64,000 nt of DNA, from positions 156,548 through 220,547 of the forward strand of contig CADAJN010000004.1 of NCBI GenBank assembly GCA_902788365.1. The letters are read 5' to 3'. Shown here piece after piece: positions 53,696 to 62,144 of the stretch. The notes under the pieces are model-generated. The model was not told the DNA's origin and did not search any database. It saw only the letters and a list, made by a program, of their open reading frames with translations. The stretch comes from an uncultured Pseudomonadota bacterium (lineage in GTDB: Bacteria; Pseudomonadota; Alphaproteobacteria; RF32; CAG-239). The position numbers were made by a program, and so were the translations under genes. Every line of letters begins with the position of its first letter. Positions within the stretch are counted from its first letter, which is position 1.

Positions 53696-54386
53696 ATAAA
53701 ATCACCTCCTTTGTATCCGTTGGCGCCGTTGTGCCGGCCAAACATATATCATTAACGGCCAACTCACCGCCATAACGTTTTTTCATCTCACGCTCATATT
53801 CATTAAACTCTTCCGTATAATCCAAACCGCTGCGTTTAAGCCAACGCCACAAAATGCTGAGTTTTACCACATATTCGTCAAATACCGGAACATCGGTGTT
53901 GGCATTCAAAATGTTTTTTTCTTCAAATGTGTTAAAATCCCACACAATATTGTCACTGCGATATTGAAATACGATTTTCAAACCGGCGGGCGGCGGGGTT
54001 AAAAACTTAAAACGTCCGTTTTGAATATTAAACTTTATACCGTTGGCCGCACTGGCAAAATATTTTTCCTTCATCCACTGTTGCGGCGTAATGGCACCGA
54101 TTACACGCTCTTGCATATCCTTAATGAAAATTGTGTTATTGAGCAAACAATAAAAATCAGGTGCAAATTCTTTAATAACGTAACTGGTTTTGCCTTCTAT
54201 GGTATCCAAACAGCCTTCTTTGGTTAATTCCTCCCAATCGCCATAGCGCAACAAACTATCCAGCGCCGATTTGGCGACACTTAAAAAAATGCTTTCGTGC
54301 TGACTGTCGGTATTAAACAAATTATTGGGCCGCTTAACCGCTGCCAAATCGGCAACTTCGCGGCAAATTTCCAAAATTGTTTTCAT
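53664..54386 (-). CDS. Head-completion / tail accessory protein (gp4-like)
   Basis: 240 aa, starting MKTILEICREVADLAAVKRPN after an AGGAGG site. The pattern (helical N-terminus, SLLRYGDWEELTKEG, a beta stretch YQYRSDNIVWD, and a C-terminal helix EYEREMKKRYG) is typical of podoviral adaptor proteins next to the capsid gene. It overlaps its upstream gene by 4 bases and its downstream gene by 32. Confidence 0.6.
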   Translation of the reverse strand: MKTILEICREVADLAAVKRPNNLFNTDSQHESIFLSVAKSALDSLLRYGDWEELTKEGCLDTIEGKTSYVIKEFAPDFYCLLNNTIFIKDMQERVIGAITPQQWMKEKYFASAANGIKFNIQNGRFKFLTPPPAGLKIVFQYRSDNIVWDFNTFEEKNILNANTDVPVFDEYVVKLSILWRWLKRSGLDYTEEFNEYEREMKKRYGGELAVNDICLAGTTAPTDTKEVILYAAKSCDSSE

Positions 54387-54979
54387 TTTTTTCCTCCTTT
54401 ATAATGTTGGTTGTGATATACTCTGTGCCGAGGTTGAAACGTTCTGCCGCTCTTTAATGTGGTAATTTGTGTTTTTAGCGCCGATATTTGGCTTTGATAT
54501 TCTTTTTCTTTAGCCGCAAACGTTACCGCATCATAATGTGCTTTTGCCGCATTACTGAATAAGCGTGCTTTTTCGGCTTCGTTGCTTAGTCCCAAATCTA
54601 TGGCTTTTTGCTGTGATAGATCTGCCAACGCCTCAACTGTCAAAATGCCGCGACTATGACAAGTGGCCACCTCGGCCGCTGTTAAAAATGCAAATTGATT
54701 TATCGGAGTGCCGTTTTCAACTTTGGCTTTGCTTTGACAATAAAGTGCATATTCTCGCGGAAAACGCTTAATTTTATCGGGCGTTGCCGGCTGATTAAAA
54801 ACTTCGGTGCTGTTGTCTTTGAGGCGAATTTCAACATATGTCACATTTTTGAAAACCGGCAGACCGGTCGCTGTCGTTTGTTCGGTTTTGACGGCTTTAT
54901 CATAGAAGCGCGCCGCCACGTTGCGCTCGTCTTCGGCATTATCCGCCACTTGACGAAATAAATTAAAATCCATATCCAT
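54383..54979 (-). CDS. Phage structural-region protein, unknown
   Basis: 198 aa; MDMDFNLFRQVADNAEDER, an alpha-helical body and a coiled-coil then basic tail (ISALKTQITTLKSGR; HRVYHNQHYKGGKK). It lies directly after the major capsid gene, where decoration or head proteins are usual. SD AGGAAC. No family recognised. Confidence 0.55.
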   Translation of the reverse strand: MDMDFNLFRQVADNAEDERNVAARFYDKAVKTEQTTATGLPVFKNVTYVEIRLKDNSTEVFNQPATPDKIKRFPREYALYCQSKAKVENGTPINQFAFLTAAEVATCHSRGILTVEALADLSQQKAIDLGLSNEAEKARLFSNAAKAHYDAVTFAAKEKEYQSQISALKTQITTLKSGRTFQPRHRVYHNQHYKGGKK

Positions 54980-55102
54980 AATGCTGTTCCTTTTTTAATG
55001 ATGTTGACGGTAAGTAAAACTTTAAAAGAAACGACTGCAATACTTGCGCAGTGCAGCCGCTTCTTTTATAATAATCGCAACAGTTAATTATAACTTTTAC
55101 CG

Positions 55103-56095
55103 CTATGAGTTACTGCTGTCGGAACCGCTTTCTGATGTTTGGTTAATCAAAACACCTTGCAATGCCGCGTTGCTCATGGTCATGTTGCCGGCCCAACCGA
55201 TGATCTTATAAAATGCATCTTGGTTGATGGCTGTTCTTTCACCACCGATTACCTTCATATCGCGATCTTTGTGAGTGCGCAAATAGATGTAATTGGTGTT
55301 CAAGAAATACATGTGGCCTTCCGGACAATAGCCGCCTTGACCACCGTCATAAATGACATCTGCACCTTTGAATTTCACACTGACAAAACCGGCATCAGCC
55401 AATTTCGGATCAGAAAAACGTTGCATATCCATTAACGTTGCATCATAAATGGAATAAAGTTTATCATCGCACACAATCAAATCCGGTTTATCACTGCCGC
55501 GCGAACATTTGTTATAAAGTGCGCTCATTTGTGCCGTGATATTGGTCTTATCCAAAACAGCCGTTGCCGATTGGTTGCGCCAAAATTCATTACCGGTTGT
55601 GGCACGGTTAATGCCGCCGACGACACCGCTGGTCGGATCATCTGCCACCAAAAGTGCCAAACCGCCGATTTCTTTACCCGAAGAACCGGTGCCGTCACTG
55701 TAAATGGCCTGTGCCATTTTGTTGCAAAGCGTTTTTTCGGCATTGTTAATACGTTTTTCAATTAAGCTGGCCATTTGCTCCGCTCCGCTGTTCATCAATG
55801 TTTCTTCTCCGGAAATGGCTACCGGAACGGCACATAATTTTAAGGCATATTCTGCAGCCGTAAACAGCTGTTTCGGTGTATATGAAATTGTATCATACCC
55901 CGAATACCATACCATATCGCCTTCACCATATTCCAGCTCTTCCAAAATTTTTGAGCCGCCGGTAATCGGGCGCATATTGCCTTTTTCGCGCAAACGACTT
56001 AAAAGTGCGTTGTTTTTAGATACATTGTCACGCAATTCTTTGGAACGGCTTTCCAATGTTACGGTTAAAACGTCATTGTAATTTGTATTACTCAT
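55103..56095 (-). CDS. Phage major capsid protein
   Basis: 330 aa. Opens MSNTNYNDVLTVTLESRS, with VAISGEETLMNSGAEQM, a GGINRATTGNEFWRN segment, SDKPDLIVCDDKLYSIY and NTNYIYLRTHKDRDM: the pattern of HK97-fold capsid proteins from P22-like and related phages. Order scaffold-capsid-head completion supports it. A Ser/Gly tail ends it. Confidence 0.8.
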   Translation of the reverse strand: MSNTNYNDVLTVTLESRSKELRDNVSKNNALLSRLREKGNMRPITGGSKILEELEYGEGDMVWYSGYDTISYTPKQLFTAAEYALKLCAVPVAISGEETLMNSGAEQMASLIEKRINNAEKTLCNKMAQAIYSDGTGSSGKEIGGLALLVADDPTSGVVGGINRATTGNEFWRNQSATAVLDKTNITAQMSALYNKCSRGSDKPDLIVCDDKLYSIYDATLMDMQRFSDPKLADAGFVSVKFKGADVIYDGGQGGYCPEGHMYFLNTNYIYLRTHKDRDMKVIGGERTAINQDAFYKIIGWAGNMTMSNAALQGVLINQTSESGSDSSNS

Positions 56096-56131
56096 TTTTT
56101 GTTTCCTTTTCTTAAATGTTAAAGTTAAAGA

Positions 56132-57022
56132 TTATTCCGCGTATGCGGCTATGTTTTTTTCAATTTCCTCACGCAATGTGAGCTTTTTTTGCGGCGCCTG
56201 AGTTTTTCCATGCGGTGCAAACGCTGCATCTTTGGCGCGCTGAGCCTCAAGAGCCTGCGCACTGATTTTTTGTTTAATCAGCTCGGCGCGCACATCGGGA
56301 TTAAGCCATAGTGCTTTGTCATAAGCTTCATCCACATTGCTGGCGGCACCGGTTTGCAACAGCTCAAAGACCTGTGCCTTCACGGCCTCAAAATACGGAT
56401 GCAACAATGTGCCTTTAGCATCGGTTTGATGCCCAAACATTTGCATTACATCTGTTAAACGTTGCTCTTGCTGATGTTGCATAAAGTCTTTGAGGCTGTG
56501 ATAACTACGTTCCAGCTCACACAAACGACCAACTACTTCTTTGGTCAGGTTATTATCTGTTGGTTGCACCGGCTGCATATGAACACCATAGCACCAACCC
56601 AAAGCCTGCAGAGTTTCGGCCGGATTTTTATGCAGACGGGTATCAATTTCAGCCACAGCGGCAAGCCATTGAACCAATTTCTGCTTACCTTCGGAATGAA
56701 TGTCGGCGCAGTGTGCGCGATACATTTGTTCCAATTCGGCATATTGTTTGAGCTGATCGGCACATGATGCCAAAGTTTGAATAACCTGATCTTCGTGCGT
56801 GCACAAAAAATGCTGCCATTCCGGCGATAAATTGGCAAAATCTGCCGCAAACTTTGCATCAAAACTTTGCGGCGCCTGCAATGCATTTATCTCCGATGCC
56901 GGCGCGGCATCTTGCGGCGCTTCTTCATCAGGTTTCAAAGCGTCTTCCGTCGGGGCGGTATTATCGTCAAACATACCGCTTTCCTTTAGCCGACGCTCTA
57001 TTTCTTCTTTTAATTTACTCAT
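56132..57022 (-). CDS. Phage scaffold-like protein
   Basis: 296 aa from the ATG at 57022 (MSKLKEEIERRLKE), whose first bases overlap the upstream stop as ATGA. Highly charged, Gln- and Ala-rich, helical, with an acidic head and a basic tail (KTQAPQKKLTLREEI). Size, composition and location directly before the capsid gene fit a scaffolding protein. No protease motif seen. Confidence 0.6.
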   Translation of the reverse strand: MSKLKEEIERRLKESGMFDDNTAPTEDALKPDEEAPQDAAPASEINALQAPQSFDAKFAADFANLSPEWQHFLCTHEDQVIQTLASCADQLKQYAELEQMYRAHCADIHSEGKQKLVQWLAAVAEIDTRLHKNPAETLQALGWCYGVHMQPVQPTDNNLTKEVVGRLCELERSYHSLKDFMQHQQEQRLTDVMQMFGHQTDAKGTLLHPYFEAVKAQVFELLQTGAASNVDEAYDKALWLNPDVRAELIKQKISAQALEAQRAKDAAFAPHGKTQAPQKKLTLREEIEKNIAAYAE

Positions 57023-57246
57023 TTCCAAATCATCCTTTTATAATTAAAAAGAAAGTCGGCAAAAATTGCTTCTTGCCGGCTTTTTTGTTGTTGATAGCGA
57101 ATATTGTCAATATATTCGGTTGAAAAGTCGCTGGCGCGAGCCATGCCCGACGCCTTAAGATATCTGTCAACATCGGCGACCGACGACGCAACAGATCCGT
57201 CCGGAAGAATCACTTCTTCCGCGAATTGTTTACTGAAATTTGTCAT
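57019..57246 (-). CDS. Small phage protein upstream of scaffold
   Basis: 75 aa from the ATG at 57246 (MTNFSKQFAEEVILPDGS), chosen for AAAGGAT 6 bases upstream. Translationally coupled to the scaffold gene (ATGA). Contains VADVDRYLKASGM and a C-terminal helix ending FNYKRMIWK. Unknown role; it stands where the portal gene's end would normally be. Confidence 0.5.
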   Translation of the reverse strand: MTNFSKQFAEEVILPDGSVASSVADVDRYLKASGMARASDFSTEYIDNIRYQQQKSRQEAIFADFLFNYKRMIWK

Positions 57247-57302
57247 TTTAAATCCTTTCATTTCCGGTAATTATGTGCGGCAAAAAATTTTGCACAGAAT
57301 CA

Positions 57303-57338
57303 AAAAGGTCTGTTGATAGATATATCAGCAGACCTTTT
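57303..57338. repeat. Boundary hairpin after cassette B
   Basis: AAAAGGTCTG.TGATA and TATCA.CAGACCTTTT pair. The core CTGTTGATAG...TATCAGCAG also occurs, in inverted orientation, at 60615-60650. Confidence 0.7.
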
Positions 57339-57439
57339 GCTTTATTTTTTCTTGAAGCATTATCTTATTCTAAACAATTATAGTCATCCTATCCACCCTG
57401 TAAAAATAATATTAGGAAAGTTGAATATATTGAGGATAA

Positions 57440-58108
57440 CTACTTGTCAAGTTTATATTGTGGCAGTGTTTTTAATTTTGGATATATCTGCGCCGCCATA
57501 TTATTAATTATATTTGTGTATTCTTGCATACATTCTCTTGTTTTATCCGGCCATGTTTCATGCAAATTTTGCATTTCTTGAGGTGTCATTTTGTTTTTTA
57601 AGCAAGTCATCGTTTTTTCATGCCAATAAACAACATCTGCACGAGATACTGCCGTTGCGATTGCAATACTAGTTAAACCGTCTGTTTTTGGTGCTCCAAT
57701 AACAGAATAGTCTACTTGCGGATCAAAAATAAACCAATAAACCCAAGCATCTATCATATTATACCCGTGTCCATGGGATTCTCGTACACCATCATACAAA
57801 GGTCTCCAAATTCCTTCTTCGTCATTTTTATTATCGGGATTATCCATTTTAGCAATAACTTGTTTTTTTATTTTTAATAAGTCCATTTCGCCAAACATAA
57901 CGGAAGCATTCATAATTCCGTCTGCATAATTTTTTTCATTATGATGCGGATCCAAACGTTTTCCGTAATGATCTTTAATTAAAGCAAATCCGTTAGCAAA
58001 TTGTGATTCTTTATATAAATCATAAGATGTACTATCAAATCCTTTTATTTGATCGTTACAAGCCCAAAGTAAAAATAAAATAGGTAAAAGAATCTTACAT
58101 TTTATCAT
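57440..58108 (-). CDS. Lipoprotein, probable partner of the Tlde1-like cassette protein
   Basis: 222 aa from the ATG at 58108 (MIKCKILLPILFLLWAC), chosen because AGGGATG lies 5 bases upstream. A signal peptide with lipobox LLWAC predicts a lipid-anchored periplasmic protein. The body is helical and ends LKTLPQYKLDK; family not recognised. It lies 105 bases after the L,D-transpeptidase-like C-terminus at 58214 and before a boundary hairpin. A periplasmic lipoprotein is the expected form of immunity to a cell-wall toxin; that role is inferred. Confidence 0.6.
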   Translation of the reverse strand: MIKCKILLPILFLLWACNDQIKGFDSTSYDLYKESQFANGFALIKDHYGKRLDPHHNEKNYADGIMNASVMFGEMDLLKIKKQVIAKMDNPDNKNDEEGIWRPLYDGVRESHGHGYNMIDAWVYWFIFDPQVDYSVIGAPKTDGLTSIAIATAVSRADVVYWHEKTMTCLKNKMTPQEMQNLHETWPDKTRECMQEYTNIINNMAAQIYPKLKTLPQYKLDK

Positions 58109-58213
58109 ATTCATCCCTTTTATATAGAAAACTATGAGAATATCTGAATTCGCACCGATTATGTTAATAACATTTGTGAAAAAAGGCAAGGAAAAATTCC
58201 TTGCCTTTTATTT

Positions 58214-58946
58214 TTACCAATTCTTCGGATATTTAACATATACCGGCACAGAATCTTGACAATCATCTAGATAATTGTTCAATTTCCCGGTTTGCCATGG
58301 TATATCTATACATCCCCTTGAACCTTTAGCTAATCCGCCATGTATGGTAAATCCAGAACGCCCATAGGTATTTGTGTTAGCATCAGGCTGTAACCAAACA
58401 CGACTGGTACCCCAAGATATTGGATTTCCACTCCAACCGCTTTTTTGTTGCATATCAAGCCCTAACTTTTCACCTAGTTTCAATGCTATATTTTTAGGGG
58501 TTAAACTTTGCCTTTGGTCTTGGTTGGCATAATATGTACCCTCAGGTATCGGCCCTTTGTTAACCACATTCTGATATATACCGCTTTGGTAATTATCTTG
58601 TCCGGATTGCGCATCTAAGTTATTCACCAATCCCGTGTTATTATAAAGTCCTAAGTTTTGCCCGTTAAACGTCATATAGCAATTCGGATCATTGGTTTGC
58701 ACTTGTTGTTGATTGATATTATTCATCACCTCTTGATTATATTTCTGCATATTGTTGAATGAGCCGGTAGTTTTCATTGTGCCGTCAGGGTTCATCATCT
58801 CATCGGGAATATCAGTTGTTTGTAAATCGCTTGCCGTGGCATATTCCTGCCCCGGATTGATACGTCTGTCCCGCTTTACGGGTTTCTCGCTTTATCGGTT
58901 GTCCACCCAAAAGATAACCTCTGATTTGTTCTGATAAACTTGTCAT
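58214..58946 (-). pseudogene. Modular cassette protein B with Tlde1-like C-terminus, frameshifted
   Basis: The N-terminus (TSLSEQIRGYLLGGQPIKRE) matches proteins A and C, but 11 bases are missing near 58861 relative to them, so YYYINPGQEY is lost and the frame stops after about 44 codons. From two ATGs at 58798/58795 the original frame continues for 194 codons, with the shared MMNPDGTMKT and YNQEVMNNIN, then a domain ending FTIHGGLAKGSRGCIDIPW. That His...Ser-x-Gly-Cys pattern is the catalytic site of Tlde1/DUF2778 L,D-transpeptidase-like enzymes. Internal re-initiation could still give the C-terminal part. Confidence 0.7.
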
Positions 58947-58994
58947 TTTCTTGTTCCTTTCTTGTTCATATTGTTAATGTTTTACTTTAATATT

Positions 58995-60338
58995 TCACCA
59001 CGAATTGCAATCAGGTTTGCGTGCCCGAAACATACTCTCCAAGCTGTTTTCGCGAAGTTCTTTGTCGTAAAAACTATCGCCAAGATCAAACACCGGCTCG
59101 GCAAATGTCAGCGCCAATGCATCAGCCATATCCGGCGAGCGCCCCAAACGGCTCTTAATTTCGGCTTTTTCTTCCAGTTGCAAGCGCCCTTGTGAATCAT
59201 ATTTTTTGTTGACCGCGCACAGTTCGCCGCACAATTGTGTGTCATCAGGCAGTTGCGCGCCGCTCTCGCTTTCCAGCCATTGCCGCAGCTCATCCCACAT
59301 TTCGGCACGGCGATTATGATAGCGTTCATCCAGCAAAGCCTTGGCGCCAAACATTACCGGTCGCACAATTCTCATAAACCCGCGGTCATGCAAAATATCA
59401 ACCACTCCGCCGCCAACCCCTCCGGCATCAATAAACACGCGCGCCGGCCGATATTGACGAATGAAATGCGTGGCCTGATTAGCCACCGCTACATTATCCA
59501 AATGCGAAAAACAACGAAATTCCGAACATATACGACCGCGCCGAAAACAAAATACACTCATATCATCGCCAAACCGCGCCACGTCTAAACCGATAACAAG
59601 CGGCGCCGATACATTCCACAATTTTGGTGTCATCGCCTCGCGCACGCTTTTATAGCTGATTAGTTTGCAATTACCGGCGCTGACTGGCGCTCCAAGCCAA
59701 ATATGCTCATAATCTTCGGGATTATCGCGTTGACATTTTAAGGCCAGATAACGCACTTCTTCGGGGCAAAACGGATTATCGGTATAATTCACTTTTACCA
59801 CCAAAGTGCGCTCATCGGGATGTGCTCCGACCGCTTCCCATACCGGATCATTTTCCTGCTCACGATTCATTGAAATCCAAATTTCACTGCCGGCTTTTCT
59901 GATGGTCGGATCTAAAATTTCCCAGCTTTTTTTGCTGATTTTTTGCGCCTCTTCCAACCATACAATATCAACACCCTCCAGTGATTTGATATTGGCCGCC
60001 GATTGTTCTTGCAAACCTTTGAAAATAAACACCGTGCCGGTCACATTGTTAATAATTTGTGTTGCCGTTACCTTATAATCGCCTAACTCATAAAGTTTGA
60101 TGCGGTCTTGCAATAATTTATATACCGAATCTTTAATACTGTCCTGCACTTCACGCATGCAGGCAATACGCAGTTTTTTCATGCGTCCCAAAAGCAAAAG
60201 GCTGTCGGCAAAGGCATAACTTTTACCGCCGGCACGTCCGCCGTAAAACAGTTTGTAGCGCTTTTTACTTTTTAAAAGCGGTGCAAAAATCTGCGGAATT
60301 TTCGCCACTTTATTTACTGTCATTGTTCTGTTTGTCAT
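58995..60338 (-). CDS. Phage terminase large subunit
   Basis: Packaging motor ATPase and nuclease, 447 aa. Walker A in YGGRAGGKSYAFAD (about 32-45), Walker B VDIVWLEEAQ, and nuclease-domain acids in GLDVARFGDDMSVF and FIDAGGVGGGVVDIL: PBSX-type terminase. Overlaps the small gene at 60310-60543 by 29 bases. The next gene downstream should be the portal, but a cassette lies there instead. Confidence 0.92.
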   Translation of the reverse strand: MTNRTMTVNKVAKIPQIFAPLLKSKKRYKLFYGGRAGGKSYAFADSLLLLGRMKKLRIACMREVQDSIKDSVYKLLQDRIKLYELGDYKVTATQIINNVTGTVFIFKGLQEQSAANIKSLEGVDIVWLEEAQKISKKSWEILDPTIRKAGSEIWISMNREQENDPVWEAVGAHPDERTLVVKVNYTDNPFCPEEVRYLALKCQRDNPEDYEHIWLGAPVSAGNCKLISYKSVREAMTPKLWNVSAPLVIGLDVARFGDDMSVFCFRRGRICSEFRCFSHLDNVAVANQATHFIRQYRPARVFIDAGGVGGGVVDILHDRGFMRIVRPVMFGAKALLDERYHNRRAEMWDELRQWLESESGAQLPDDTQLCGELCAVNKKYDSQGRLQLEEKAEIKSRLGRSPDMADALALTFAEPVFDLGDSFYDKELRENSLESMFRARKPDCNSW

Positions 60339-60543
60339 TGATAAAATCCACCAAAATTTTTGTTAAATCTTCATTGTCATCCGTATCTTCTTTGTTATCC
60401 TGCGCCAGCAAAATCTTGCACTTTAGCTCTTCAGCCTTTAAAGCCATGCTTAAATTACCTTCGTTTATCGCCATTTGCTGCAGTTGGCTCAAAATTGTTA
60501 AACTGTCCGCCAAGCTATACGGCATTTTTTTGCTTTTTGCCAT
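60310..60543 (-). CDS. Small protein before terminase, possible small subunit
   Basis: 77 aa from the ATG at 60543, set by AAAGGAGG 9 bases upstream. KKMPYSLADSLTILSQLQQ then helical NLSMALKAEELKCKILLAQ; acidic tail. Position and overlap with the large subunit suggest a terminase small subunit, but it is short for one and no HTH is clear. Confidence 0.45.
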   Translation of the reverse strand: MAKSKKMPYSLADSLTILSQLQQMAINEGNLSMALKAEELKCKILLAQDNKEDTDDNEDLTKILVDFINDKQNNDSK

Positions 60544-60614
60544 GTTTATCACCTCCTTTATTTGTTGTTTTATTCAAAAAAATCGTTGTTGAATCTTTAT
60601 ACGTCTTGCAAACA

Positions 60615-60650
60615 AAAAAGCCTGCTGATAAAACTATCAACAGGCTTTTT
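60615..60650. repeat. Boundary hairpin after cassette A
   Basis: AAAAAGCCTG.TGATA and TATCA.CAGGCTTTTT pair. Inverted relative of the hairpin at 57303-57338. Confidence 0.7.
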
Positions 60651-60675
60651 GCTTTTGTGCTTATTTAAGTTTTTA

Positions 60676-60960
60676 TTAAAAAGGTATTCCTTTTGCTTTT
60701 TTCTCGCGATTTTCATCAGTTATCGGCACACAACCTTCTCTTTTATTCCAAGTCAGACAATCATTCCTGCAAATTCGTTGTTCATAATCCCAAACAAGTC
60801 CTTGATCTAAACAAGAATCAATATCAAAAAAATCAGGATCAAACCATAATAGATAGACTATACCTATTATACCTCCTGTCAAAAAAATAAAACCGACAAG
60901 AGCACATATTTTCAGATAAAATCTGAAAATATAATAAAACATATTTCTAATATTTATCAT
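60676..60960 (-). CDS. Small membrane protein, second partner in cassette A
   Basis: 94 aa. One long or two short hydrophobic segments (about 8-42, ICALVGFIFLTGGIIGIVYL) followed by a 50-residue soluble tail with CLDQGLVWDYEQRIC. The D.CLD.G..WD....C pattern recalls short Cys-bearing tails of small membrane immunity-type proteins, but I cannot name a family. It lies 28 bases after the similar-sized gene at 60989. Confidence 0.5.
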   Translation of the reverse strand: MINIRNMFYYIFRFYLKICALVGFIFLTGGIIGIVYLLWFDPDFFDIDSCLDQGLVWDYEQRICRNDCLTWNKREGCVPITDENREKKAKGIPF

Positions 60961-60988
60961 TTATATCCTTTACTCTGTATTATACATT

Positions 60989-61198
60989 TTAATCCAATTC
61001 ATCAAGTTCCTGCCATAATGTTTCACACCAACTCAGATTGTGTCCTTCACTCTCGCATTGTTTAATGGTAATATATTTATCATACCGCCACCATCCCAGA
61101 CAAATACAAATAATTAGCACAAACATTATCACCAGCCCTATGACTATTTTGAAAATCAAATGGGTTACTTTTTTCATAACCGATAATATATCTGACAT
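60989..61198 (-). CDS. Small membrane protein, first partner in cassette A
   Basis: 69 aa: one membrane helix (about 14-35, KIVIGLVIMFVLIICICLG) and a short tail with IKQCESEGHNLSWCE. It starts 11 bases after the modular protein gene, so it is probably co-translated. The CE.EG..LSWC tail resembles the CLD.G..WD...C tail of the next gene, so these two may be distant paralogues. Immunity-like by context only. Confidence 0.5.
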   Translation of the reverse strand: MSDILSVMKKVTHLIFKIVIGLVIMFVLIICICLGWWRYDKYITIKQCESEGHNLSWCETLWQELDELD

Positions 61199-61209
61199 TT
61201 TCCTTTTCT

Positions 61210-61884
61210 CTATCTAATATTTAATTTACGCATATTTGAAGTTCGTAAATTATCCAATAAATCCTTGCAACTTTTATTTGGATTATTCGCTCCTACATTA
61301 CTGCCATAAAGATTATTTTGCAAGTCTTTTCGGCTGTCATTGATTATTGACTGATGATCTTGACCCGCGAATGTTTTTTTAACATAATCCCATCCTTCTT
61401 TTGCATAACCTAAAATAATCCCATTTTGTTGGCTCTGTGGACTGATATGCGATAATTCACATTGTAACAAAGGGTGATAATAATTATCAATATCACTTCC
61501 TTGACCGGATCCGAATGTATTTACCAAACGTTTTCCTGTCACATCCATTTGATCCTTGTAATTTTTAGCAATTTGAACATCGGCAATAAATTCTCCTATT
61601 TGTTGCCCTGTATTATATAATGTTGACATAGGATTTATATTTGCATTGTTCAGCACCTCCTGATTATATTTTTGCATATTGTTGAGTTGTCCGGCGGTTT
61701 TCATGGTGCCGTCGGGATTCATCATCTCATCAGGTATATCCGTCGTTTGTAAATTACTCGCCGTGGCATATTCCTGCCCCGGATTAATATAATAATACTG
61801 CGTCTGTCCTGCTTTTCTGTCCTGACGCTTTATCGGTTGTCCGCCCAAAAGATAACCTCTGATTTGTTCTGATAAACTTGTCAT
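61210..61884 (-). CDS. Modular cassette protein A: shared N-terminus, distinct C-terminus
   Basis: 224 aa. Residues 1-79 nearly equal those of protein C at 49001. The C-terminal part (about 110-200) has NYYHPLLQCELS, KEGWDYVKK and NDSRKDLQNNLYGSNVG: a His, then Lys-Glu, then Asp...Asn-Asn-x-x-Gly spacing that recalls toxin-like domains such as DUF6973, a weak resemblance only. Two small membrane proteins follow immediately. It lies between the lysis genes and terminase. Best hypothesis: effector with variable payload; unproven. Confidence 0.65.
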   Translation of the reverse strand: MTSLSEQIRGYLLGGQPIKRQDRKAGQTQYYYINPGQEYATASNLQTTDIPDEMMNPDGTMKTAGQLNNMQKYNQEVLNNANINPMSTLYNTGQQIGEFIADVQIAKNYKDQMDVTGKRLVNTFGSGQGSDIDNYYHPLLQCELSHISPQSQQNGIILGYAKEGWDYVKKTFAGQDHQSIINDSRKDLQNNLYGSNVGANNPNKSCKDLLDNLRTSNMRKLNIR

Positions 61885-61916
61885 TTTCTTGTTCCTTTCC
61901 TGTTAATTATTGTTTA

Positions 61917-62144
61917 TTATTCCAATTCTTGCCGCAATTTGTTGAGGCGTGCCAACCATTCCCACAAATGCGGATAATCGGTTGCATTCAATGTTTCCAA
62001 CTCATCGGCCACCGCCGCGCCTGCTTTCGGAAACACCGGCAGCAAGGCTTCCTGCTCACAATTGACCGGCGCGCATGAGCTTAAGCAACTCATCGCGACC
62101 AGCATGAGGCTGAGCCTGCACCTTAGAGCGTTTTTGTGCCACAT
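61917..62144 (-). CDS. Rz1-like outer-membrane spanin lipoprotein
   Basis: 75 aa with a signal peptide and lipobox (AMSCLSSCAPVNC), so probably lipid-anchored in the outer membrane. Its first 89 bases overlap the upstream Rz-like gene in another frame, the classic embedded spanin arrangement that fuses the two membranes at phage lysis. The proline content typical of lambda Rz1 is low. Identity rests mainly on architecture. Confidence 0.65.
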   Translation of the reverse strand: MWHKNALRCRLSLMLVAMSCLSSCAPVNCEQEALLPVFPKAGAAVADELETLNATDYPHLWEWLARLNKLRQELE

